A stretch of 37,783 nucleotides of DNA from an uncultured Bacteroidales bacterium (GCA_902770725.1 CACXUA010000004.1:1-37783), one strand, 5' to 3'; shown: positions 10,401-17,958, counted from the stretch's first letter. Notes: generated by a model not told the origin, from the letters alone. Made by a program: numbers and translations.

Positions 10401-10949
10401 CAATTGACTGATGATATGCAACAGAACGGAATCGATACATCGACTCATCAGACTCTCTTAGACCTTGTGACTTACTATCGTCATATTTACATGTTGCTTT
10501 ACGAGCAGGCTCAGCGACAAACAGACCAAAGCCTTTTGCGTTTGCAACCTCTTGCTGTGACTGACCTCTTGGCATATGCATCAACGACGTATGGTGTTGC
10601 AACTCAGCCGACTGAGGCTTGGGTAAAGGGAGATGAGATACTTCTGCATCTGCTTCTTGACCAGATGTTTGCTGTAGTGCCTAAGGATTCAGCTCTCATA
10701 GTTGAGGAGCACGATAGTATGACATATATAATATGTAGTGTGTCTGGAGAAACCCTTACTTCAGAGCAACTCTCCGACCTCTTTTCGCCACAGACTGAGC
10801 GAATGGAGTATCTTGTTATGCGTCAGATAGTTCGCGAGCACGATGCTGCTTGTGGTCATCCAGGACTTCGCCTCGCTGCAGAGAATACGGATGCAGGTTA
10901 CAAGATATCTTTCTCGCTGCCTGCAATACATAAATCTATGAACTCATAA
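7488..10949 (+). CDS. Double sensor-kinase-like lipoprotein (DUF5112/DUF5113 type)
   Basis: The product is 1153 aa. Residues 1-17 are a lipoprotein signal with the predicted lipidated Cys at 17 (FIACSS). TPR-like helical repeats cover about 30-400, and a membrane segment is at 411-430. A coiled coil leads to a GHKL ATPase domain (597-717) with an N box (VDNARKF, 612-618), a G1 box (DTGVGL, 642-647) and a glycine-rich G2 box (GFGFGI, 674-679). No His is present at the expected dimerisation helix (about 498-515). A second membrane segment (about 719-736) resembles a buried signal peptide. After it come a short periplasmic part, a third membrane segment (833-852) and a coiled coil with an H-box-like KHETMYFP (His961), then a C-terminal part that has lost the ATPase boxes. 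It resembles Bacteroides proteins annotated DUF5112/DUF5113. The response regulator gene starts 11 nt later and is the likely partner. Confidence 0.85.
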   Translation: MKAQATLLLIIALFIACSSVDDRNAMVVSENNDLAYRLRYTDISASLQAAKKAYSSSSENPDGKAEALNNMAYVAYQQMRYDQALHLLQHVYGFSRNQLELLCADVLTMKVMQRIGRGKSFFDARLRAQKRLSRILSEEDNLTERQKHRLHYALTELHIVASTYYYYLGQDSAAISEIQEAAQHVNLETDTTQWLYYHYMLGSGGLIDGTPEEVTITEFNHLFRVYTLAKANHFTYFEANALQSLSAIVADSVRANWVKQQRIDAYSYLFGEHLRWQSDSTLSLRHQFAAALSHHSIALFKQYHDLFQTACAMRTLGEVYFTAEHYDEALKSFRKALHLASDFRRSPYQVTPWLAGIHENLSLTYSALGDKLSADNHRNVYLDLLDESRQNKELDSRKALLKQEAKGERIQFFLLLSLVFLIVVLSILYYRQLKRRSLSFEKQVREIASSEDCKQAEHQLQKLLQDSEERLDESREESEVVQQRILNEQKRHVLQRTKLSVVYAIIPYLDRVIAEVKKLDEMGENVSERLSYIQELCSGMMTINDRLTSWIQMQQGKLSLQVSRFPLKDIFEVISMQQYAFAQQQLTLEVPETDLLVKADKALTLFMVNTLVDNARKFTPAGGNVTILADSIDDFVEISVCDTGVGLSQEDVQTLNDSKVYDPNRIGMKNASKGFGFGIMNCKGIINSYKKLSSLFNVCDFGVESQEGQGSRFWFRLPRVLPLLFFFVFNFFAHATPQRCYELFDSTYNANVQGRYVDAWLYADSAINMVEEPVDTVLLVSLYNEQAIAAQALAEWDAYRESNAECVRLHRFFSSDHSLASDCQQLEKMNDDSHVLYVLIVLSLIASLALFYRVVLRHRLRHRASLDDLYQRLTCVLRSFPENAETLVDELKNISHNLDQPQLRQPVLELRKKFASSLVMLQETNGFIEDIDEKTQKQRFELDRLYVMNQILDNSLSTIKHETMYFPSRIKQLTDDMQQNGIDTSTHQTLLDLVTYYRHIYMLLYEQAQRQTDQSLLRLQPLAVTDLLAYASTTYGVATQPTEAWVKGDEILLHLLLDQMFAVVPKDSALIVEEHDSMTYIICSVSGETLTSEQLSDLFSPQTERMEYLVMRQIVREHDAACGHPGLRLAAENTDAGYKISFSLPAIHKSMNS

Positions 10950-10960
10950 ACTTACACGAT

Positions 10961-11683
10961 ATGGATAAATTCAAAGTAATCATCGTCGAGGACGACAAGC
11001 TGGAACTCAAGGGAACACAGCAAATCCTGCAAACAGAAGTGCCTGAGGCAGAGATTATAGGCACAGCAACAGGCGAAACTGACTTCTGGAAATTGATGCG
11101 CGATAGTCAACCAGACCTTGTTCTGCTTGACCTGGGACTAGGAGGCAGTACAACCGTTGGCGTGGATATTTGCCGTCAACTCAGGACTCGCTATGCGGAT
11201 ATGAAAATCCTCGTATTCACCGGTGAAATCCTTAACGAGCGCCTTTGGGTGGAAGTGCTCAGTGCAGGAGCCGACGGTATCATTCTCAAGACGGGCAATC
11301 TCTTACAGAGAGACGATATCGTTCAGGTGATGCACGGTCGCCATTTGGTTTTCAACGAGCCGTTCCTCGAGAAAGTGATGGCACGATTCCGTAAGGTTGT
11401 TTGTAAAGAGCAAGCCTCGGTTGATGCGTTCGTAGAGTATGAGATAGACGAGTACGACGAGCGTTTCCTGCGTCATCTAGCTCTTGGTTACACAAAGGAT
11501 ATGATAGCTGGGCTGCGCCAGATGCCATTCAGCACGAAGAGCCTCGAGAAGCGTCAGGTGGACCTCACTAACAGACTCTTCTCAGAGCGTGAGAGAAGCG
11601 GCGTGAATGCTGTTCGATTGGTGGTTAGAGCCATTCAGTTGCACATCATTGACCCAGAAAATTTAGTTGCTGATGAACAATAA
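10961..11683 (+). CDS. Response regulator with divergent C-terminal DNA-binding-like domain
   Basis: The product is 240 aa. The receiver domain covers 1-125 with acidic D11 and D12, phospho-acceptor D57 (LVLLDLG), T87 (VFTGE) and K110 (ILKTG), so all key residues are present. Residues 150-235 are helical (DERFLRHLALGYTKDMIA, then STKSLEKRQVDLTNRLF). This matches the layout of a LuxR/FixJ-type helix-turn-helix but is divergent. Such regulators usually accompany DUF5112-type kinases in Bacteroidales. The start is 11 nt after the kinase stop. The end overlaps the next gene by 11 nt. Targets are unknown; the neighbouring bat operon is a natural candidate, but that is inference. Confidence 0.88.
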   Translation: MDKFKVIIVEDDKLELKGTQQILQTEVPEAEIIGTATGETDFWKLMRDSQPDLVLLDLGLGGSTTVGVDICRQLRTRYADMKILVFTGEILNERLWVEVLSAGADGIILKTGNLLQRDDIVQVMHGRHLVFNEPFLEKVMARFRKVVCKEQASVDAFVEYEIDEYDERFLRHLALGYTKDMIAGLRQMPFSTKSLEKRQVDLTNRLFSERERSGVNAVRLVVRAIQLHIIDPENLVADEQ

Positions 11684-12227
11684 CGAGCGCAACTTTGTTA
11701 TCCTGCTAGTGCTGGCATTTTTGCTGCCGATTCTCTCGTGGGCATTGTCGGCATTGGGAGTGCCTTGCAGAAGCATTCTCGACGATGAGGGCTTGCGTTG
11801 GCTTTTCCGTCACGTTAGCGATTGCCTTCACAGTAGGTTGGTGATGTTTGCGCTTTGTTGTCTGATGATGCAAGGGGTGATAAAGGAGAGTGGCATACTT
11901 CCACTCGGCCGAGCATTTCGCGACCTGAAATTCCTGCGATACCTCGCTGTCTATGCGGTTGTGTTCCTTACGATACTCTTTGCTGCAATTGCGCCTGATA
12001 GCCCTTTGTTGAGCGTAACAGGTGGTCTTGCCGGGAGTCCTTTGCTCGACGGCTTGCTCTTCCTCGGCTGGTTCTCTTTCATCGTGTTCTGCCTCTGCTA
12101 CGGTCACAATAAACGTGAGCCTTGGCCTCAGATGCTAACACACGGAATTCGGAAACATCCGCTCGCGATACCTTTCGCTATTGTTGTTTCTTTTTGTTGG
12201 CAGTGCATTCAATATATGATAGGATGA
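11673..12227 (+). CDS. Small membrane protein, possible AbgT-transporter remnant
   Basis: I chose the ATG at 11673 (184 aa) over an in-frame TTG at 11667. The start overlaps the end of the response regulator, and the TGA stop overlaps the ATG of the helicase gene (ATGA), suggesting coupled translation. Four or five membrane segments are visible. The segments LSWALSALGVPC, DDEGLRWLF and QGVIKESGIL recall the second and third membrane regions of AbgT-family p-aminobenzoyl-glutamate transporters, and LLSVTGGLAGSPL fits the same family, but the protein is much shorter than the roughly 500 residues of AbgT. It could be a shortened family member or an unrelated membrane protein. Certainty on family is low. 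Confidence 0.75.
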   Translation: MNNNERNFVILLVLAFLLPILSWALSALGVPCRSILDDEGLRWLFRHVSDCLHSRLVMFALCCLMMQGVIKESGILPLGRAFRDLKFLRYLAVYAVVFLTILFAAIAPDSPLLSVTGGLAGSPLLDGLLFLGWFSFIVFCLCYGHNKREPWPQMLTHGIRKHPLAIPFAIVVSFCWQCIQYMIG

Positions 12228-14503
12228 ACCTCGACGACCTCAATCCCAGTCAGCGTGAAGCGGTGCTTTGCATCGATGCTCCTTCTCTCGTGATAGCGGG
12301 AGCGGGTAGTGGTAAGACGCGTGTCCTGACCTACAAGATTGCGTATCTTTTGGAGCAAGGGATGCAGCCTTGGAACATCCTTGCGCTGACCTTTACCAAT
12401 AAGGCTGCACGTGAGATGCGCGAGCGCATTGCCTCACTTGTTTCGCCCGAGAAGGCTGCAGCACTTTGGATGGGCACGTTCCATAGTATTTTCGCCAAGA
12501 TACTTCGTGTTGAAGGCAATCGCTTGGGCTACGACCAGAACTATACTATCTACGATACCAACGATAGTCTGAGCCTCATTAAACTTGTTATTCGCGAGAT
12601 GAATCTCGACGATAAGGTCTATAAGCCAGGTGCTGTCCAGAATCGTATTTCTACAGCAAAGAATCGACTCGTTTTACCCGTGAATTATGCTTCTGTGCGA
12701 GAGTTCCGCGAAAGTGATGCTTACTATCATCGTACGCTGATGCACGAGGTCTATAATCGCTATGAGGAGCGTTTGAAGCAGTCAAACGCCATGGACTTCG
12801 ATGATTTGCTGCTCAACACTTGGCTCATATTCAAGCACAATCCTGAGGTTGCAGCGCACTGGCAAGAACGTTTCCATTTTGTGCTTGTCGATGAGTATCA
12901 GGATACAAACTTTGCTCAGCATCAGATAATTAAACTTCTCACAGACCAGCGGCAGCGTGTCTGTGTTGTTGGCGACGACGCGCAGAGTATTTATAGTTTC
13001 CGAGGGGCGGACATTGACAACATCCTGCATTTCCGCGAGGCTTATCCGGGAGCCCGACTCTTCAAACTCGAACGCAATTATCGCTCTACACAGACTATTG
13101 TGAATGCTGCTGGGAGCTTGATTCGCAACAATCGAGAGCAGATTTCGAAGAGTGTCTTCAGCGAGAAAGAGGTGGGAAATCCTATTGCTCTCTTCTCTGC
13201 TTATAGCGACACAGACGAAGCCAACATTATCCTCAGAGAAGTGCAGCGAGCTCATCGGGCAGGCATTCCATATAAAGGGATTGCTGTCCTTTACCGCACC
13301 AACGCCCAGAGCCGCAAGATAGAGGACAGTTTCCTGCAAGGGCGCATTCCCTATCACATCTATGCAGGCACGTCGTTCTATCAGCGCGAGGAAATCAAAG
13401 ATATGCTTTGCTACCTGCGACTCTCGGTCAATCCTTACGACGAAGAATCGTTGCGACGAATCATCAATAAGCCTGCTCGAGGCATTGGTGATACTACCGT
13501 CGGAAAACTTTTCCTCGAAGCAAGAACAGCTGGCCAACCTGTTTGGGATATCCTCAAGGCAGGAACCTGTCCAGGCCTCAATAGCAGTACGCAGGCTCGA
13601 CTGAAGACGTTCTACGAAATGATAGAAGCCTTCCGTCAAAGTGCTGCAACCGACGATGCCTATACGCTTGCTCTTCGTGTGGCGAAGGAGAGCGGACTGC
13701 AGGACCATTACTTCAGCGGACACGAGCCCGACGACATCTCGAAACAGGAAAATTTCCAGGAAATGCTCGATGGAATCGCGGTTTTTGTGCAAGATAACCG
13801 CGAGCAAGGACTTGGAGTTTCTATCAGCGATTACCTACAAATGGCGAGCCTCGCAACAGACTTCGACCGCAATAATGCGGAGAAAGATGCCGACCAAGTG
13901 AACATGATGACCATTCATTCTGCAAAGGGACTGGAGTTTCCCGTTGTGTTCATTACAGGCTTGGAGGAGGGATTGTTTCCCAGCGAAATGAGTGCCGAAG
14001 TGCCTCGCGAACTGGAGGAAGAGCGTCGTCTCTTCTATGTTGCCCTGACCCGAGCCGAACGTCAGGTTGTCCTCACCTATGCCAAGTCGCGTTTCCGCAA
14101 CGGCAGGATGGAGTTCTCTCGCCCCAGTAGGTTCGTAAGAGAGATTCCGCAAGAGTATTATAGGACTTCACCTCAAACCTCTTCTCAAGGGGAGAGACAT
14201 ACTGGATTTACCTCGCCACGCATAGAACAGCGGATGAGACCTGCTTTTCGTCCTGCCTCTCGCCCTGACTTGGCTCCAAGCAGACCATTTGTTGGTGGTC
14301 AGTCAGCCTCGCCAAGTTCAGGCACTGGGGGAACTATGATGCACGATTTGAAGGTTGGTACTGCTGTTCTTCACGAGCGCTTCGGCAGAGGCGTTGTACA
14401 GGCTCTCGAGGGCTCTGGCATTGATGCGAAGGCGACTGTCTGCTTCGAGAATGCCGGTACAAAAGTCCTGATGCTGCGTTTTGCCAAGCTCACTTTGCAA
14501 TAG
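12224..14503 (+). CDS. UvrD/PcrA-type superfamily 1 DNA helicase
   Basis: The ATG at 12224 gives 759 aa starting MNLDDLNPSQREAV, the standard PcrA/UvrD start (Q motif). A longer frame opening at 12122 lies inside the previous gene and is rejected. Visible motifs are Walker A GAGSGKT (26-32), TFTNKAAREM (Ia), the Walker B DEYQDTN (near 222), DDAQSIYSFRGA (III), LERNYRS (IV), MTIHSAKGLEFPVVF (V) and FYVALTRA (VI). A Pro/Ser-rich linker then leads to a C-terminal Tudor-like domain (HDLKVGTAVLHERFGRGVV), typical of PcrA. The enzyme is a 3'-5' ATP-dependent DNA translocase in repair and replication-transcription conflict. The start overlaps the stop of the upstream membrane-protein gene. Whether to call it uvrD or pcrA cannot be settled from sequence alone. 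Confidence 0.95.
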   Translation: MNLDDLNPSQREAVLCIDAPSLVIAGAGSGKTRVLTYKIAYLLEQGMQPWNILALTFTNKAAREMRERIASLVSPEKAAALWMGTFHSIFAKILRVEGNRLGYDQNYTIYDTNDSLSLIKLVIREMNLDDKVYKPGAVQNRISTAKNRLVLPVNYASVREFRESDAYYHRTLMHEVYNRYEERLKQSNAMDFDDLLLNTWLIFKHNPEVAAHWQERFHFVLVDEYQDTNFAQHQIIKLLTDQRQRVCVVGDDAQSIYSFRGADIDNILHFREAYPGARLFKLERNYRSTQTIVNAAGSLIRNNREQISKSVFSEKEVGNPIALFSAYSDTDEANIILREVQRAHRAGIPYKGIAVLYRTNAQSRKIEDSFLQGRIPYHIYAGTSFYQREEIKDMLCYLRLSVNPYDEESLRRIINKPARGIGDTTVGKLFLEARTAGQPVWDILKAGTCPGLNSSTQARLKTFYEMIEAFRQSAATDDAYTLALRVAKESGLQDHYFSGHEPDDISKQENFQEMLDGIAVFVQDNREQGLGVSISDYLQMASLATDFDRNNAEKDADQVNMMTIHSAKGLEFPVVFITGLEEGLFPSEMSAEVPRELEEERRLFYVALTRAERQVVLTYAKSRFRNGRMEFSRPSRFVREIPQEYYRTSPQTSSQGERHTGFTSPRIEQRMRPAFRPASRPDLAPSRPFVGGQSASPSSGTGGTMMHDLKVGTAVLHERFGRGVVQALEGSGIDAKATVCFENAGTKVLMLRFAKLTLQ
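14169..14199. repeat. Possible decayed CCTC/GAGG hairpin element inside the helicase linker
   Basis: Within the linker-coding part of the helicase gene, CACCTCAAACCTCTTCTC followed by AAGGGGAGAGAC looks like a degenerate copy of the element at 20709-20730 (CCCCTCTCC ... GGAGAGGGG with a CCTCACCCCC arm). It is in frame and encodes TSPQTSSQGERH in a region that varies freely in this family. This is a resemblance judged by eye. Confidence 0.3.
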
Positions 14504-14543
14504 GGGATTGGCTGTACAGAAGGTTTTTACTATATAAATTAGG

Positions 14544-14563
14544 TTTTTAGCGACCCCTAAAAA
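14544..14563. terminator. TTTTTAG/CTAAAAA stem between convergent genes
   Basis: Perfect 7-bp arms (14544-14550 and 14557-14563) with a CGACCC loop lie 40 nt after the helicase stop, in the gap between two converging genes. The A/T-rich arms supply a T-run on either strand. The stem is weak, so this may be only part of the termination signal. Confidence 0.4.
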
Positions 14564-14571
14564 TTGACGAG

Positions 14572-14637
14572 CCACGTCAACTTACCCAACGACCTACGTT
14601 TCAATGCCTCACGAAACATGTTTCATTGACCAACATA
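14572..14637. repeat. 22-bp array, degenerate copy (array 4)
   Basis: Three units of exactly 22 bp (14572-14593, 14594-14615, 14616-14637) share the template CCACGT, NNANTT, NCC, NAAC seen in array 1. Complementarity inside each unit is partly lost, but dyads persist across unit joins: TTGACG/CGTCAA around the first unit and GAAAC-AT-GTTTC between the second and third. The array sits between the 3' ends of the convergent helicase and lipoprotein genes. Confidence 0.6.
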
Positions 14638-14658
14638 GCACACCATTGTCTAGAGATA

Positions 14659-15225
14659 TTACACTCCATTGTTGATGACGAGCACATAGTTGAAGTAGCT
14701 GACGCGATAGCGGTAGAGGGGGCGGCCTTGGGGACCGTCGGAGATGTTACCGATGTCGTTGAGATTGTATGTGCGGTTGCATTCCTTGCAGAAGGCATAG
14801 CCGCCGGTCTGTAGAACTAAGGGTTTTGTGATATGAATGTTCTGATAGCAGTTGCTGCAAGCCCGGTCGTAACAAACAACTCGAGTGTTGCTCTCACCTA
14901 TCTCTGGGATGGTGAGGCGGCCGACGATGAATCCGCTCAAACCGAGATATGGTATGCCGTAAGCCTGTATGGCAGTTGCATTAATGGGAGAGGTGTGGTT
15001 CGAAGCGTCAGTAAAGAGATACCGCTGTCCGTCGCTTGTGATGGTGCAGAACTCGCCCATGCTTTCGCAGCAGGTAAAGAGGACTGGTGCTTGTTGAACG
15101 TTCTCAACACTCAGCCGTGCTGGCAGGTTGCAGTACTTGTTGTTCACCTCTCCTTCGGTGCAGGAGAAGCAGACAGCGGATAACAAACAACAGGCAAGGG
15201 CCTTTCGTATTCTGGGTTTATTCAT
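14659..15225 (-). CDS. Cys-rich putative lipoprotein, unknown function
   Basis: I chose the ATG at 15225 (188 aa), which overlaps the argH stop by 8 nt; a longer frame to 15384 runs inside argH and is rejected. A lipoprotein signal ends at about CFSC, with the lipidated Cys near residue 22. The mature part contains ACSNC and, about 25 residues later, FCKEC. These two CxxC pairs look like a small zinc-ribbon or other metal site. Similar lipoproteins are found as hypothetical proteins in Bacteroidales. No enzyme motif is recognised. Its position at the end of the pyrE-argH operon suggests co-transcription but not a shared pathway. Confidence 0.75.
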   Translation of the reverse strand: MNKPRIRKALACCLLSAVCFSCTEGEVNNKYCNLPARLSVENVQQAPVLFTCCESMGEFCTITSDGQRYLFTDASNHTSPINATAIQAYGIPYLGLSGFIVGRLTIPEIGESNTRVVCYDRACSNCYQNIHITKPLVLQTGGYAFCKECNRTYNLNDIGNISDGPQGRPLYRYRVSYFNYVLVINNGV

Positions 15226-16558
15226 CGTTCGCAAGTTTCTTTTCCGCTTCTTCTGCTTTCTCGAAGTGGAAGTTGTTCCAAGTCTGCTCGAAGAGTACGG
15301 CAATCTCCTTTGTGCAGAGGTTGCCGATGCTGCCTTCGTGGGTGTGATGGACTTCCTTCTTCGGCACGAACTTCCCAGCCTCAATGTCCAGTCCTACCTT
15401 CTTGTAGGCGTCGCGGAATGGCATCCTTTCGGCAGCCAAACGGTTGACTTCCTCAACGGAGAACATCAGGTCGTAGCGTGGGTCGTCGAGGATGTGCTCG
15501 TTCACCTCGAGCCGAGCGATGATGTAGGTGGCCATCTGCAGGCAGTCACGCAGTTCCTGGAAGGCGGGCAGGAAGACTTCCTTGATGATTTGCAGATCGC
15601 GGAAGTAACCGCTGGGCAGGTTGTTCATAATGAGCGTAACCTGCTGGGGCAGAGCTTGGAGCTTGTTGCATTTGGCGCGAGTCAGCTCGAAGACGTCGGG
15701 GTTCTTCTTGTGCGGCATGATGCTGGAACCGGTTGTGCACTCCTTCGGCAACTTGATGAAACCGAAGTTCTGGCTGTTGAAGAGGCAGGCATCGAAAGCA
15801 AGCTTGCTGACGGTTCCTGCTATTCCTGCCAAGGCGAAAGCTACGTTGCGCTCAGTCTTGCCGCGTCCCATCTGAGCATAAACGACGTTATAGTCAAGGG
15901 AGTCGAAGCCAAGAAGTTCTGTCGTCATCGTCCTGTTCAACGGGAACGACGAACCATAACCTGCGGCAGAACCGAGAGGATTGCGGTTGGTGATGCGATA
16001 AGCTGCCTGCAGGAACACGAGGTCATCCGCGAGGCTTTCGGCATAGGCACCCAGCCAGAGTCCGAAGCTGCTGGGCATCGCTACTTGCAGATGCGTGTAG
16101 CCAGGCATCAAGACGTCTTTGTATCGTTCGCTCTGCTGCTGTAGTTCGCTAAAGAGACTCCTGACATCCTCTGCCACGAGACGCAGCTGCTTGCGGATGA
16201 AGAGCTTAAGGTCAACCAGCACCTGGTCGTTGCGGCTACGGCCTGAGTGTATCTTCTTGCCGACATCACCCAATCGTCGAGTAAGCATCAACTCGACTTG
16301 CGAGTGTACGTCCTCTATGCCTTCCTCGATGACGAACTTCCCTGCTCGAATGTCTGCAAGGATGTTTCGCAGTTCCGCAAGCAGCGTCTGCAGTTCATCT
16401 TTCTCGAGAAGACCAATGCTCTCGAGCATCGTGATATGTGCCATCGAGCCAAGTACATCTGCTTCTGCCAGGTACATATCCATCTCGCGGTCGCGACCAA
16501 CAGTGAAGCGCTCTATCTCCGCCGTCGGCTCATATCCTTTGTCCCAAAGCTTTGCCAT
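15218..16558 (-). CDS. argH: Argininosuccinate lyase
   Basis: The product is 446 aa, normal for the family. It catalyses cleavage of argininosuccinate to arginine and fumarate, the last step of arginine synthesis, in the cytoplasm as a tetramer. Visible features are KIHSGRSRNDQV (102-113), GYTHLQVAMP with the active-site His156, and the fumarase/aspartase-superfamily signature TGSSIMPHKKNP (276-287), whose Ser is the catalytic residue of the mobile loop. The start is 10 nt after the stop of the SRPBCC gene. The 3' end overlaps the lipoprotein start. No other arginine gene lies nearby. Confidence 0.97.
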   Translation of the reverse strand: MAKLWDKGYEPTAEIERFTVGRDREMDMYLAEADVLGSMAHITMLESIGLLEKDELQTLLAELRNILADIRAGKFVIEEGIEDVHSQVELMLTRRLGDVGKKIHSGRSRNDQVLVDLKLFIRKQLRLVAEDVRSLFSELQQQSERYKDVLMPGYTHLQVAMPSSFGLWLGAYAESLADDLVFLQAAYRITNRNPLGSAAGYGSSFPLNRTMTTELLGFDSLDYNVVYAQMGRGKTERNVAFALAGIAGTVSKLAFDACLFNSQNFGFIKLPKECTTGSSIMPHKKNPDVFELTRAKCNKLQALPQQVTLIMNNLPSGYFRDLQIIKEVFLPAFQELRDCLQMATYIIARLEVNEHILDDPRYDLMFSVEEVNRLAAERMPFRDAYKKVGLDIEAGKFVPKKEVHHTHEGSIGNLCTKEIAVLFEQTWNNFHFEKAEEAEKKLANDE

Positions 16559-16568
16559 TGTGAGAGTA

Positions 16569-17048
16569 TTAATATGGTAAACTTGCTAACATTTGTGCGA
16601 GGCCATCAACGCCTTGCTCGAGCTTCTTGCCCACCATTTGGCGGATGAAGAAGTTCAGGTCGGCCTTGACGGTAAGACGCATTGCACACTCATTCTCGCT
16701 TTGCGGAAGCAGTTGAATCCACATGTTTGCTGCTACAGGTATCCCTTCGGCAGCAAACTTGATAGTCTTTTCCGGCTCGCGCTCAATGATACGCAATGTG
16801 GCTGTACCAACTGGGGTCTGACCCGAGACGGAATCTGTGTCGAACTGCAACGAGCGCAGCTTCTCGACAACTTGCTCCAGTTGCTCAGGCGAAACCTTAT
16901 CGCCTGCCTGCTGCTTAATGCGCTCCATCGCCTCAGGATTATCGAGCCCTTGCTGAATGACAGCCAGATTGTTGAGGTCTGCCAATCGTTCATAGACGCG
17001 TCCAATAGGAGCGTATATCTTCTTTACTTCGCTTTTGTATTCAGTCAT
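16569..17048 (-). CDS. SRPBCC (START-like) family protein
   Basis: The ATG at 17048 gives 159 aa starting MTEYKSEVKKIYAPIGRVYERLADLNNL, the usual opening of a small START-like, ligand-binding fold in Bacteroidales. An upstream in-frame Met at 17108 overlaps pyrE and is rejected. The pattern of beta strands (TATLRIIEREPEKTIKFAAE, NMWIQLLPQSENECAMRLTVKADL) and a C-terminal helix (VDGLAQMLASLPY) fits the helix-grip fold. No catalytic residues are evident. It lies between pyrE and argH with 10-nt gaps on both sides, so all are likely one transcript. Ligand unknown. Confidence 0.8.
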   Translation of the reverse strand: MTEYKSEVKKIYAPIGRVYERLADLNNLAVIQQGLDNPEAMERIKQQAGDKVSPEQLEQVVEKLRSLQFDTDSVSGQTPVGTATLRIIEREPEKTIKFAAEGIPVAANMWIQLLPQSENECAMRLTVKADLNFFIRQMVGKKLEQGVDGLAQMLASLPY

Positions 17049-17058
17049 CTTGTATTTA

Positions 17059-17694
17059 CTATTTGTTCCAGTTTGCTGGGTCTTTGCGCCATTCGTGGAG
17101 AGTTGCAACGTCTTCTTCCTTGATGTAACCCGTTTTGAGTGCTTCTGCTACGACGGCTTCGTAGTTTGTGAGGGTGAGGAGCTTGACGCCAGCTGCCTTG
17201 AAGGCTTCTTCTGCAACGGGGAAACCATAGGTATAGGACGCCACCATGCCCACTACCTCACAGCCTGCTTTCCTGAGCGCCTCGACAGCCTTGAGACTGC
17301 TGCCACCTGTGCTGATAAGGTCCTCGACCACCACAACCTTCATGCCTGGCTTGAGTTCGCCTTCGATGAGGTTCTCCATTCCGTGATCCTTTGGCTTGCT
17401 GCGAACGTATGCAAAGGGAAGAGAGAGCGCGTCGGCCACCAAAGCACCTTGTGCAATGGCTCCTGTGGCAACGCCTGCCACGCCTTCTGCCTCGGGGAAC
17501 TGTTCCATGACGAGTCGCGTCAGCTCCACCTTGACGAAACTGCGAAGGTCGGGAAAGGAGAGCGTCTTGCGGTTGTCGCAATAGAAGGGACTTTTCCAGC
17601 CACTTGCCCATGTAAAGGGGTTGCCTGGCTGAAGTTTGATGGCTTTCACTTCGAGCAGTTTGGCTGCAAAGATTGATTCAACGTTGTTCACCAT
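17059..17694 (-). CDS. pyrE: Orotate phosphoribosyltransferase
   Basis: The product is 211 aa and converts orotate plus PRPP to orotidine 5'-phosphate in pyrimidine synthesis. The PRPP-binding motif is VVVVEDLISTGGSS (120-133), and the mobile loop with catalytic Lys/Asp/His is YVRSKPKDHG (96-105). The N-terminal FTWASGWKSPFYCDNR region is also typical. It is the first gene of the operon; a Bacteroides-type -7 element lies about 72 nt upstream. Confidence 0.96.
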   Translation of the reverse strand: MVNNVESIFAAKLLEVKAIKLQPGNPFTWASGWKSPFYCDNRKTLSFPDLRSFVKVELTRLVMEQFPEAEGVAGVATGAIAQGALVADALSLPFAYVRSKPKDHGMENLIEGELKPGMKVVVVEDLISTGGSSLKAVEALRKAGCEVVGMVASYTYGFPVAEEAFKAAGVKLLTLTNYEAVVAEALKTGYIKEEDVATLHEWRKDPANWNK

Positions 17695-17765
17695 AGTTAT
17701 TTGTTATTTAGCGTAAGTTCGACGAAAATAATTGTCTTAATACATGGCGCTATAAACACCGAATA

Positions 17766-17773
17766 CAAAGTTA
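17766..17773 (-). promoter_or_regulatory. Probable -7 element TAACTTTG of the pyrE operon
   Basis: On the minus strand TAACTTTG fits the Bacteroidota TAnnTTTG -7 consensus. No convincing TTTG is found 19-21 nt upstream, so the promoter call rests on the -7 element and its position before pyrE. Confidence 0.5.
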
Positions 17774-17888
17774 CGGAAATTTTCTTTATGGCAGTCGAAT
17801 TTCACGAAGTTTTTTGCCGTATGTTAGGCAAATATACTCTTCATGCCCCGAAATGGCAGGAAAGAAGTCTTGCTGCGGGGTATGAAAA

Positions 17889-17932
17889 CTGCTTCCAGAC
17901 ATTCTCTGGGGCCAGAGTATGCCTGGAAGCAG
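17889..17932 (-). terminator. Long hairpin terminator after the metallophosphoesterase gene
   Basis: Arms CTGCTTCCAG (17889-17898) and CTGGAAGCAG (17923-17932) are perfect complements. Inside them CTCTGG and CCAGAG form a second perfect stem, giving one long near-perfect hairpin. On the minus strand it is followed by TTTTC. It lies 27 nt after the stop of the minus-strand gene at 17959, the position expected for a terminator. Confidence 0.8.
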
Positions 17933-17958
17933 TCATAGCAAGGTATTACGTAGGTGTG

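Noticed and set aside
12122-12223. A 34-codon N-terminal extension of the helicase frame
   Set aside because: It lies inside the upstream membrane-protein gene, and the standard UvrD/PcrA start is the ATG at 12224.
15128-16144. A 338-codon open frame on the plus strand
   Set aside because: It is the antisense shadow of argH, which has strong family motifs on the minus strand.
16997-17108. Longer SRPBCC start at 17108
   Set aside because: The extra 20 residues overlap the pyrE end and do not resemble the family start; MTEYKSEV at 17048 does.
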